A DNA stretch of 13,594 nt from JAEUKA01 sp035340095 (GTDB lineage: Bacteria > Myxococcota_A > Polyangia > Palsa-1104 > JAEUJZ01): the NCBI GenBank assembly GCA_035340095.1, contig DAORGN010000137.1, positions 1-13,594 on the forward strand. The letters are read 5' to 3'. The position numbers and the translations under genes are program-made. The notes under the pieces are model-generated. The model did no database searches. It worked only from the letters and a program-made list of their open reading frames with translations, and was not told the DNA's origin. Positions 6,479-13,384 of the stretch are shown in pieces; position 1 is the first letter of the stretch, and every line of letters begins with the position of its first letter.

Positions 6479-7357
6479 CTACACAACGACTTGCAGACGG
6501 CGACGGAAGTCGTGGCTTAGTTCGGAATTGGGACCGAGCAACTGAAACAGCGCCGCCATCGCTTTGCGGGCGCCGTCGTCGCGAAACTTCCGATCGCGGG
6601 CCACAATCGCCAACAGATTTTCCAGTGCCGCAGCAAAATCGGCCTGCCTGGCCTGGGCCGCAGCGACGATAAAGCGCGCCGCGGAATCGCGCTCATTTTG
6701 CGTCAGCCGTTCCGTCGCCAAAGCAAAGCCACCGTCTTCATCAGCCGCCAACAGAAAATCGACGACCGATTGGAGTTCTTCGCCGCGATCCGATTCCACA
6801 CTCCGCGGATCGACCGCTCGCAACAGCTCACCGACTTCGGCAAGCGAGGCATGCCCAGACAAAAGCAGGCTCTCTGCCAAAAGCACCTGCGCCCGACTCT
6901 TGACCGATCCGTCGAGCCCACCATCGAGAAGCTGGCGCAGCGATTGGGCGGCTTCCTGCGGCACGCCCATCGCAAGCTGCGACGCCGCTTCACTGACTTC
7001 ACGTTCCCCCGGTTTGGGCAGCAGACGCGAAATGAACGAATCGACAAAGCGTCCGTCGCGCGCGCCGACGAACTCGGACACCACCTGGCCTTTGTGAAAC
7101 GCCTTTACGGCGGGAATTCCGGAAATCCGAAAACGTGCGGCCAGATCCTGCTGTTCGTCGGTGTTGACCTTCGCCAGCAGCACTTTTCCCGCTTGCGCCG
7201 CGACGCACTTTTCCAAAATCGGGGTCAGCACGCGACAAGGCCCACACCACGGCGCCCAAAAATCGACCAGAACCGGAACCTCGTGCGAGCGCTCTAGCAC
7301 CGACGCCTCAAACGACGAGGCAGTGGCCGCAAACACAAACGGAGAGTCGTTTTCCAT
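6479..7357 (-). CDS. cnoX: Thioredoxin-TPR co-chaperone, CnoX/YbbN type
   Basis: A 292-residue protein with an N-terminal thioredoxin domain (about 1-115) and a helical TPR-like half (about 118-292). The active site is WAPWCGPC with Cys38 and Cys41, and the cis-proline loop is GIPAVKAF (Pro82). CnoX proteins hold unfolding proteins, form mixed disulfides and hand clients to GroEL or DnaK during oxidative stress. E. coli CnoX lacks the full CxxC, whereas the Caulobacter protein has thioredoxin activity. The intact CGPC here suggests real disulfide reductase activity. ATG 7357 is chosen because AAGG lies six bases upstream and the family begins near it; the open frame extends 11 codons further without support. 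It is the last gene of the minus-strand run, 39 bases after the inactive ketosynthase gene, and its ribosome binding site lies in a hairpin. Confidence 0.88.
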   Translation of the reverse strand: MENDSPFVFAATASSFEASVLERSHEVPVLVDFWAPWCGPCRVLTPILEKCVAAQAGKVLLAKVNTDEQQDLAARFRISGIPAVKAFHKGQVVSEFVGARDGRFVDSFISRLLPKPGEREVSEAASQLAMGVPQEAAQSLRQLLDGGLDGSVKSRAQVLLAESLLLSGHASLAEVGELLRAVDPRSVESDRGEELQSVVDFLLAADEDGGFALATERLTQNERDSAARFIVAAAQARQADFAAALENLLAIVARDRKFRDDGARKAMAALFQLLGPNSELSHDFRRRLQVVV

Positions 7358-7360
7358 GCC

Positions 7361-7380
7361 GCGCCTTGTATCACAAGCGC
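7361..7380 (-). promoter_or_regulatory. Hairpin containing the cnoX ribosome binding site
   Basis: On the minus-strand transcript, GCGCUUGU pairs with ACAAGGCGC around a three-base loop, with one unpaired G. The 3' arm contains AAGG, the only ribosome binding site candidate of cnoX, and the bulged base is one of its G residues. This could lower or regulate cnoX translation, for example by temperature or by ribosomes arriving from the upstream gene. The structure is seen; the regulatory role is inference. Confidence 0.4.
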
Positions 7381-7396
7381 AAGCGACCAAAAGGGA

Positions 7397-8248
7397 TCAG
7401 TTCAGCGTGACGACGGCAGCCTGACCAGACGGATCGACGACCGCAACCGAACAAGGCTGAAGAAGGCCCGACCCAGTTTCCGACAGTACATCGACGAGCC
7501 GCCACAAACCGGCAACCGACCCGTCAGGGACATCGGCCACGACGGCACGGTCATCGAGCGCAGCCCCCGCCAAGCGAGCGGTTTCGCCATCACAGCACAC
7601 CTCGCCGCCCGGCTGGGACGCAAGGGCGCGGGCAAGCGCCGTCGTCGGATCGTCGGGAATGAATGACTCCGCAGCGGACACAAGACGTGGCAGCGCCGGA
7701 TCGATCCCATCACGATCGGCAGTGAGCCACAGCGCGACCGCAGCGTCGGATAGCTGCACCGGCGACAGCGCCGGGCCGGATACCTCGACGGCAAGCACCA
7801 CACAGGCTGCGGCTTGTCCGGTTTGCAGAAGGGTTTCGGCTTCGGCCAGGGCGACAAGACCCGATGCGCGACCGACGCACAGCGCAAGCCCTGGTCCCCG
7901 CAGTCGATAAAAGATCGACAGTTCCCCGATAGGCGACGACGGCAGCGTATAAGCAAACAGTCGCGGACTCGGCTGACCCTGCAGATACGACAGATAGTAT
8001 TCCTCGTCGGTCTTGTGACAGCCGTGCGCCGTGCCGATGACGATCGCAACATCATCGCCGTTCACGTCTCTGCGCAAGGGCGGATGGGCCGACAAAAGCC
8101 GCGCCACCGCCACAACCGATAGCGCACACAGTCGATCCATGCGCAAAAGCGGCCCTCGCAGCTCGGCAGCCACGCCATCGGGAAGCTGCGAAAGCAGCGA
8201 ATCCGAAGAATCAACGACGAGACGCGCCGCACCACGAATCACCGTCAT
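7397..8248 (-). CDS. Ketosynthase-like protein without active-site Cys
   Basis: A 283-residue protein resembling the short beta-ketoacyl synthase N-terminal domain family found beside FabF-like enzymes in aryl-polyene clusters. Seen: AIVIGTAHGCHKTDEEY (69-85), FAYTLPSSPIGELSIFYRLR (98-117) and then GPGLALCVGRASGLVAL (118-134). The last aligns with the GPxxTVSTACASGxxA block, but Arg127 stands where the catalytic Cys should be. The C-terminal HGTGT and GHTxGAAG motifs of a full ketosynthase are absent. It therefore probably cannot condense. By analogy with chain length factors it may pair with the ketosynthase encoded just upstream. ATG 8248 overlaps the upstream stop as ATGA, and GGGGAG lies about seven bases before it. 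The open frame extends 93 codons further, but that part is a shadow of the ketosynthase gene. Confidence 0.75.
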   Translation of the reverse strand: MTVIRGAARLVVDSSDSLLSQLPDGVAAELRGPLLRMDRLCALSVVAVARLLSAHPPLRRDVNGDDVAIVIGTAHGCHKTDEEYYLSYLQGQPSPRLFAYTLPSSPIGELSIFYRLRGPGLALCVGRASGLVALAEAETLLQTGQAAACVVLAVEVSGPALSPVQLSDAAVALWLTADRDGIDPALPRLVSAAESFIPDDPTTALARALASQPGGEVCCDGETARLAGAALDDRAVVADVPDGSVAGLWRLVDVLSETGSGLLQPCSVAVVDPSGQAAVVTLN

Positions 8249-9465
8249 GGCAGGCTCCCCGCGTCGGAAGCTGAGGCAATCACCACCGCGGCATTTTCGC
8301 CACCAAAGCCCGATGCCGTCGAAAGGACACAGCGCACCGCCGACTCCCGCGGTTTGCCTTGCACCAGATCGAGCGAAAATGCAGGGTCTACCTCTTCGAG
8401 TCCGACGGTCTGTGGAATTTTTTGCGACGAAAGAACCTGCACCGCCATCACCGCTTCGAGAAGTCCAGCCGCACCCAGCGTATGTCCGACGGAGCCTTTG
8501 ATCGAGTTGACCGGCACCGCCAGGCATCGATCGCCCAAGAGCTGCTGAATCGCGCGGCCTTCCATCTGGTCGTTAAACGGCGTTCCCGTCCCATGGCTGG
8601 ACACAAAATCGACCGCATCCGTCGAAAGCTCCGCGTCGAAGAGCGCCCGCTGCATCGCCAGCAGCGCGCCCCGTCCCTGCGGATCGGGTGCCGTCATGTG
8701 ATGCGCGTCTTGCGAAAGTCCGGCACCGGCCAAAAACGCCAAAATCGGCTGACCTCGCCGTCGCGCGTGCGATTCGGTTTCCAAAATCACACACGCTGAC
8801 GCTTCCCCGAGATTTACGCCGCTGCGTCGCCGATCGAATGGTCGACAAACGTCCGCCGACTGCGCGCGCAGGGAACGAAAACCACTGACAACAAACGGCG
8901 AAAGCACGTCGACACCACCGCAGACCACGACATCGCACAGCCCACGTCGCAGCCACGACAAAGACAGCGACAGCGCGGTATTGCTTGAGCAGCAGGCCGT
9001 CGAGACTGCACGCACCCGTTCGGCACCCAGACGAGTCGCAAGCTGCTCGGCCAACAGCCCACAGCCATACGCCAGAGACGGCGGCTCGACTTGCTTGTGT
9101 TTGGACTCGATGCCGACGAGCCACGGCGACTTTTCCCCGAGCGTCGTCGCCACGCAGACCGCAATCCGCCGTCCGTCGCCAGCGCCCGGTCCGCCAAGCC
9201 CCGCCTGACGCAGCGCGAACTGCGCCGAATGGAGCAAAAAAAGACCGGCCCGCGGCTGTCCCGACAAGATGGCTCCGCCGTCGCTGTTGTCTTCATCTGG
9301 AAGCGATGCAGACACGAGCGGACCGACAGAAAGCGTCGTCCCCACAAGCGCCGGCAAATGCCGAACCGCCGTCTGTCCCGCCAAGAGCCCCGCAAACAGT
9401 GCATCCGGATTTTCGCCGAGTCCACACAGCGACCCGAGCCCAGTGATGGCGACCCGCTGCGCCAT
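8245..9465 (-). CDS. Beta-ketoacyl-ACP synthase, FabF-like (KAS II family)
   Basis: A 406-residue ketosynthase, full length for the FabF family, that condenses acyl chains with malonyl-ACP in the cytoplasm. The catalytic set is complete: Cys158 in VSTACCSSNTA, His291 in SSHGTGTPFND, Lys323 and His328 in NSIKGSVGHTLGAAG, and the C-terminal SGFGGENA loop. The N-terminus MAQRVAITGLGSLCGLG is typical. Its start shares one base with the stop of the acyltransferase gene, and its end overlaps the inactive ketosynthase start by four bases, so all three are translationally coupled. No ACP, ketoreductase or dehydratase lies within the window, so these would have to come from primary metabolism or from elsewhere. 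Context points to a specialised lipid or polyene rather than housekeeping fatty acid synthesis. The family is firm; the product is unknown. Confidence 0.92.
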   Translation of the reverse strand: MAQRVAITGLGSLCGLGENPDALFAGLLAGQTAVRHLPALVGTTLSVGPLVSASLPDEDNSDGGAILSGQPRAGLFLLHSAQFALRQAGLGGPGAGDGRRIAVCVATTLGEKSPWLVGIESKHKQVEPPSLAYGCGLLAEQLATRLGAERVRAVSTACCSSNTALSLSLSWLRRGLCDVVVCGGVDVLSPFVVSGFRSLRAQSADVCRPFDRRRSGVNLGEASACVILETESHARRRGQPILAFLAGAGLSQDAHHMTAPDPQGRGALLAMQRALFDAELSTDAVDFVSSHGTGTPFNDQMEGRAIQQLLGDRCLAVPVNSIKGSVGHTLGAAGLLEAVMAVQVLSSQKIPQTVGLEEVDPAFSLDLVQGKPRESAVRCVLSTASGFGGENAAVVIASASDAGSLP

Positions 9466-10445
9466 CAGTTTTCAGCGCTCACCGTCGGTGGCAGGGAAGC
9501 AGACGGAGCGATGCCATCCACCGGGAGCGGCACACGGACGTCGAAGAAATCGAAAAACTGATACCACTGCGTCGGGTACTTGCAGACGATCTTTTCGTAG
9601 ATGGCCACCATCGCCTCGGTCGCGCGACGCACGTCGGCTTCACGATCGCGGGTGTTTTCGACGATGACTGCCGGCCCGACGTGGTGAATCAGCCGCGGCC
9701 TGCCCAGGCTTTCGTCGATGACAAAGAAGCTCGGAATCAGCGGAGCCCCTGTCACCCGCGCCAAAAGCGCCGGCCCCATCGGAAAGCGTGCGTCTTTGCC
9801 ACACATCTTCACCGTCAGGCCCGTGTCAGACAGGACGCGATCGATCTGCATCCCGACCACCGATTTTTCGCGCAGCACCTTCGCAATGCTCAGCGCGGAA
9901 AAGGGCGATCCGGTCGTATAAATGACCTTGAAGCGATCCCGAAAGCGCTGCTCCCATTTTTGCACGAGCGGATTCGGCTCTTCGGCGCGAGCGACGTAAA
10001 ACGGCGGCAAATCGCGCCATTCGGCCAAAAACGGTCCAACCTGCCACATTCCGATGTGACCTGTTGCCATGATTCCGCCTTTTTCGCGGATCAGGCTCAC
10101 CAGCTCGGGCGTCCGACCGATGCTCTCGACTTCCATCGTAAGCGGCTGCCCCAAATGGACCTTGTAGCTGTCGGTGAGCATCTGCGCATAGTTGCGAAAC
10201 GTGACGAGTCCTCTCCGGTGCGTCTGCCAAAAACCCACTTTGCCAGCCACCGTTTCCAGATTGCGCAACACCGCTTCGCGCGCTTTGCGGATGAGGAAAT
10301 AGAAAATCCCGCCCCACATCGGCATCGTCAGGCGCTGGAGCCACGTCGGAATGTGCTTTATCCCGCCCAGCATGATGCGGCGGTAAAATGGCCCTTCGTA
10401 GCGGTGCTGGAGCGAAAGTGCAGACTTCGAGGAATCGTTCGACAT
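9465..10445 (-). CDS. LpxL/HtrB-family acyltransferase (lipid A acyltransferase-like)
   Basis: A 326-residue protein of the LpxL/HtrB lysophospholipid acyltransferase family, whose members add acyl chains to lipid A or other lipids at the inner membrane. Seen: FRNYAQMLTDSY (83-94); GGIMATGHIGMWQVGPF (123-139), the block that holds the HxxxxD/E motif; then VVGMQIDR, KDARFPMGPALLARVTGAP and PSFFVIDE, matching the family's middle motifs. Here the motif reads His130-Ile-Gly-Met-Trp-Gln135, with Gln in place of Asp/Glu. ATG 10445 follows the upstream stop by 4 bases; no strong ribosome binding site is seen, so coupling is likely. An open extension of 22 codons upstream runs into the preceding gene. 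Such acyltransferases also occur in aryl-polyene clusters beside ketosynthases, which matches the two genes downstream. The acceptor and acyl donor are unknown. Confidence 0.85.
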   Translation of the reverse strand: MSNDSSKSALSLQHRYEGPFYRRIMLGGIKHIPTWLQRLTMPMWGGIFYFLIRKAREAVLRNLETVAGKVGFWQTHRRGLVTFRNYAQMLTDSYKVHLGQPLTMEVESIGRTPELVSLIREKGGIMATGHIGMWQVGPFLAEWRDLPPFYVARAEEPNPLVQKWEQRFRDRFKVIYTTGSPFSALSIAKVLREKSVVGMQIDRVLSDTGLTVKMCGKDARFPMGPALLARVTGAPLIPSFFVIDESLGRPRLIHHVGPAVIVENTRDREADVRRATEAMVAIYEKIVCKYPTQWYQFFDFFDVRVPLPVDGIAPSASLPPTVSAEN

Positions 10446-10449
10446 CGGC

Positions 10450-11349
10450 TTAGTAGCAGCGGCCCACCCTCTCGAAACCGCTGAGTGGATGACAAGTCCC
10501 AAGACCGGCATTGCACATCACTTCGGTGCCACCGTCGGGAGGCGAGCCGCCGTCGGGGGGCGTCGGCAGCGTGCAGTACGGACGACAAGCGGAGTCACGC
10601 CCGCTGCGCGTGGTGCAGGCAAAGCCGCTCTGACAGTTCCACGAGCGCTCACACGGCGCGTCCAAGTCGCCGCTCGAGTCGCCGTAGCGCTGACGAGACC
10701 AGCAGACCGTGCCGGTGCCTTTGTCGTCGCCCAGGACGTAACACGAAAGCGGCGTGCCGTCTTTGGCTTTGCCGCAGCCGGTTTGAGGAAAGACCGGCTC
10801 ACAGTTGTCAGGGGCATTACAGAAACCAACACCGGTCACTGGGGACGGAAGAACGCACAGATCCGACTTGCCACAGCGCCCACGAGTCCGCAGCGCACAC
10901 AGCCGTTTGCAGCGGTTCGTTCCGTCGGCAGTCGCGACGCAGCCAAGCCCACTGCCGCAGCGGTCGTAACGCCGAGCCGGATTGGTCGCAGGGCTGGCCA
11001 CCTTCGCGAGAGCACACTCTTGGTTTTCTTTTAGCGCCGCAGCATCGTCGGGAACACACTGGGTCAGATACCCTTCCGCGCCAGTTTCTCCGACGAGAAC
11101 AATGCCGCAGTGCAGCCCGCTCGCGCAGCGCACATCAATCGGTTCAACACCGTCGGGCGAGCAGTCCTCGAATACGCCAACGGTCTTGACCGTGATACCC
11201 AAGTCTTCGACGAGCGGTGGCAACGCAGAATCGACAACCGGCGGCGAGTCATCGGTCTGCGGACAACCCGACAGAGCGACGACGAGCGATAGCAAAAGCG
11301 GCACCGTGTTGCGTTTTATCGTCCGCAGCAACGCATGGGAAAATGACAT
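10450..11349 (-). CDS. Cys-rich lipoprotein with 25 cysteines
   Basis: A 299-residue secreted lipoprotein of unknown function. MSFSHALLRTIKRN is followed by a hydrophobic core and an excellent lipobox, ALSGC, with Cys29 (residues 25-29). The mature part has 24 more cysteines, which would allow twelve disulfides, and short repeats CASGLHC, CGSGLGC, CQSGFAC and CNAGLGTC spread along the chain. A Gly/Pro/Asp-rich stretch (PPDGGSPPDGG) lies near residue 275. I know similar proteins from myxobacterial genomes, where they are surface or secreted adhesin-like proteins of unknown role. ATG 11349 starts 5 bases after the stop of the preceding beta-propeller gene; its ribosome binding site is weak, so translation may be coupled. 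The open frame extends 218 codons upstream, but only as a shadow of that gene. The lipoprotein call is firm; the function is not known. Confidence 0.82.
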   Translation of the reverse strand: MSFSHALLRTIKRNTVPLLLSLVVALSGCPQTDDSPPVVDSALPPLVEDLGITVKTVGVFEDCSPDGVEPIDVRCASGLHCGIVLVGETGAEGYLTQCVPDDAAALKENQECALAKVASPATNPARRYDRCGSGLGCVATADGTNRCKRLCALRTRGRCGKSDLCVLPSPVTGVGFCNAPDNCEPVFPQTGCGKAKDGTPLSCYVLGDDKGTGTVCWSRQRYGDSSGDLDAPCERSWNCQSGFACTTRSGRDSACRPYCTLPTPPDGGSPPDGGTEVMCNAGLGTCHPLSGFERVGRCY

Positions 11350-11354
11350 GGTGA

Positions 11355-13232
11355 CTACCCAATCCTCGGGACGCACATGTTGGCGACGCAGCGGAACTCG
11401 CTGGGGCATTCTCCGTCGGTGGCACAGACCACATCGGTGGTCCAAATCGCAGAGTGATTGCCCGTCGACGGTTCTTGGAACGGCAGCCAAATCGGCTGGT
11501 AGCTCGGATCTTGGGCGCCGGTCCGCGCCTTGTCGAGATCGAGTCCGAACATGAAAAGCTGTGGCTGGCTGCCGCCGGAAAACCCGTACTTGTAGCGCGC
11601 CGAGTAGACGATGAACGAGATGCGCCCGTTCTGCAAAAACGGCGCAAACTTCGGCCAGTTGTTGCTGTTGTTCGGCGCGTGCGTCCCCGCCAGAAGCTCT
11701 ATCGGCGTGCCGTTGTCCACCGGCTGGCCCGCGTCGTCGATGGCTTTGACCAGCCGCAGCCGCGTCTGCACCGCGTTGTACTGCTGGCACGACCCGGAGC
11801 AGGTCTGGGAATTGAACACCAGCCACTTGCTGTCGGGCGACCAGCTTGGCCAAAAGTGCACTTCGCTGCCCACCTTCGCCGGAATGACGGTGGTGGCCTG
11901 GCCAAACGAACCGCTGTTGTACGGCATGACGACGATGTCGCCGCTGTCGACCAGCTCGAAGTCGTAGCTCGACGCACGGGTGTAGCGCACAAACGCCAGC
12001 CATTTGCCGTCAGGGGACCACTCGGGCATGGCGCCAAGTCCCATCCCACCAATCTGCGCGGGCTGCACCGTTTCGAGCACCGCACCGCTGCCAGCGTCGC
12101 GCACTTTCAGCGTGCCGCTCCAGTTGGTGATCAGCTTGTCGGCGCCTGGGTTAAACCAAGCGAAGTTCCACGCGATGCTCGAGCTCAGCGGGAACGCGCG
12201 CATTTTGGGCATGATTCCGTCGACGACAGTAGAGCCAGTCCGGGTCTGTCCCGAGCCAAACTCGACGGCAACTTTTTTGCCATCGCGCGACACCGCATGG
12301 CAGCCGGCGCATCCCGTCTCATCGCCATTGGTGATGAAATCGACCGGCTTGCTCGCACCGATGGGCACCCGCTTGATGCCGCGGATCGTCGGTGAAAAGT
12401 AATAAAGTCCGCCTTTGATGTCTTCGGGGGCAAAGCTCACCGTCGCCGGCATCGACGTTCCATACACCGCGCCTGGACCCGACGAACCCGAGACGACAAT
12501 TTGGACATCTTGGCCCTGCGCCGAGTGACCGACCGCGCTCCACAGCTTGTCGTCGATGCGGTACGTGCACTGCGACGACGGACACAGGCTCGAACCAACG
12601 TAGAACGACCGCTCGTAGGTCGCCCCGATGACCTGCACGCGGAACACTTTCTGGCCCGCGGCGGCCTGCCACTGCATCGCCAGCTGCAGGACGTTGGCAG
12701 CCATCATCGTTTTGTCAAACGGGTACGCGATGCTTGGCGCCGGGCCACCGCTCGATCCCGAAAAGTAGTCTTTGGCATCGGGTGGTGCCGTCGAATCAAC
12801 CTCGTCGGGAGCAATCAGCTTGATAAGCAGCGGTGCCGACGCCGTAGAGCCGCGCAGACTCGCGAAGACTTTGTACGATCCACCCTTTTGCAGCGTCGGC
12901 TGGATCGTCAGCTTGCCCTTGACGATGCTCCCGACGCTGCTGTCCGACACCGTCCAGGTCGCCAGGTTGGTGACGTCGCCGAGCTTGCTCGACAGCGCGC
13001 GGAAGTTCACCATCTGGGCGCTGCCATTTATCGTGATCGAGGCGTTTCCGGGCGAAATCGTGATCGTGCCCGGTTTCTTTTCTTCGTCGCTCGGGTCCAT
13101 CATCGAGTTGCCAGAATCGGTATCGATTGACTCACGCACTGGCGTGCAATCACTCGCGGCAAGCAGCGCAGTCAGCGATAGCAGCCCCCCGGCGCGACGG
13201 AGCGAGGGCGAAACCGCGGTCGGAAACGACAT
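11355..13232 (-). CDS. Secreted beta-propeller protein with a c-type haem motif
   Basis: A 625-residue exported protein. A signal-peptide-like N-terminus (Arg12-Arg13, hydrophobic 15-26) ends at LAASDC with Cys29. The -1 Asp makes this a poor lipobox, so it may be a lipoprotein or a cleaved secreted protein. A low-complexity linker leads into a bacterial Ig-like domain (about 55-140, ending in VFASLRGSTASAPLLIKL). After a Pro/Ser-rich linker and a beta-rich domain comes GCAGCHAVSRDG (307-318), a c-type haem motif (CxxCH, Cys308, Cys311, His312). It is followed by PD40/TolB-like propeller blades (EWSPDGKWLAF at 404-414, SWSPDSKWLVF at 463-473). The end has a four-Cys motif (VVCATDGECPSEFRCVANMC). 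ATG 13232 has a near-perfect AGGAGGT five bases upstream, itself able to form a hairpin. It is first in the minus-strand run. Role unknown; electron transfer or surface binding is possible. Confidence 0.8.
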   Translation of the reverse strand: MSFPTAVSPSLRRAGGLLSLTALLAASDCTPVRESIDTDSGNSMMDPSDEEKKPGTITISPGNASITINGSAQMVNFRALSSKLGDVTNLATWTVSDSSVGSIVKGKLTIQPTLQKGGSYKVFASLRGSTASAPLLIKLIAPDEVDSTAPPDAKDYFSGSSGGPAPSIAYPFDKTMMAANVLQLAMQWQAAAGQKVFRVQVIGATYERSFYVGSSLCPSSQCTYRIDDKLWSAVGHSAQGQDVQIVVSGSSGPGAVYGTSMPATVSFAPEDIKGGLYYFSPTIRGIKRVPIGASKPVDFITNGDETGCAGCHAVSRDGKKVAVEFGSGQTRTGSTVVDGIMPKMRAFPLSSSIAWNFAWFNPGADKLITNWSGTLKVRDAGSGAVLETVQPAQIGGMGLGAMPEWSPDGKWLAFVRYTRASSYDFELVDSGDIVVMPYNSGSFGQATTVIPAKVGSEVHFWPSWSPDSKWLVFNSQTCSGSCQQYNAVQTRLRLVKAIDDAGQPVDNGTPIELLAGTHAPNNSNNWPKFAPFLQNGRISFIVYSARYKYGFSGGSQPQLFMFGLDLDKARTGAQDPSYQPIWLPFQEPSTGNHSAIWTTDVVCATDGECPSEFRCVANMCVPRIG

Positions 13233-13236
13233 GACG

Positions 13237-13253
13237 ACCTCCTGTTTGGAGGT
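13237..13253 (-). promoter_or_regulatory. Hairpin masking the ribosome binding site of the operon's first gene
   Basis: The transcript carries ACCUCC, five bases (AAACA), then GGAGGU directly upstream of the start codon. The stem is a perfect 6-bp pairing, and its 3' arm is the whole Shine-Dalgarno sequence. The 5' arm is identical to the anti-Shine-Dalgarno core of 16S rRNA. This could control translation of the first gene and, through coupling, the rest of the run. The structure is directly visible; regulation is inference. Confidence 0.55.
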
Positions 13254-13384
13254 GCCAGCCTAGCGAGAATGGAGCAAAGGGACAATAAGCTCTCAATCTT
13301 CGCGATGGAAACACGGCCTCAAGGTGAGCGTGCGAGGAAGATTCGGCGGGGAAAACGGCGCGAAAAGCCGTCCCAAAAGCGGGA
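13254..13384. other. Upstream region of the minus-strand six-gene run
   Basis: 131 bases between the repeat-protein gene and the beta-propeller gene, both on the minus strand. It should contain the promoter of the downstream run. I see no convincing -35/-10 pair; the only structure is the terminator-like hairpin near the upstream gene. Confidence 0.5.
13349..13374 (-). terminator. Terminator-like hairpin after the Ala/Lys/Pro-repeat gene
   Basis: Read on the minus strand, ACGGC pairs with GCCGT around a seven-base loop, and TTT(C) follows at once. An outer GGG/CCC can add three pairs if the T-run is bulged. It lies 10 bases beyond the stop of the partial gene, where a factor-independent terminator would be expected. 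The short stem and short T-run keep confidence moderate. If it works, it separates that gene from the six-gene run. Confidence 0.45.

Noticed and set aside
8249..8527. 93-codon extension of the inactive ketosynthase gene upstream
   Set aside because: It overlaps the ketosynthase gene in another frame, whereas the ATG at 8248 overlaps the ketosynthase stop and has GGGGAG before it.
7397..10445. Complete aryl-polyene biosynthetic cluster
   Set aside because: Only an acyltransferase and two ketosynthase-type genes are present; ACPs, dehydratases, ketoreductase, AMP-ligase and exporter are absent from the window, so only a resemblance can be claimed.
11454..12395. Open plus-strand frame of 313 codons opposite the beta-propeller gene
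   Set aside because: Arg/Ala/His-rich shadow of a strongly supported gene; no family motif and no ribosome binding site seen.
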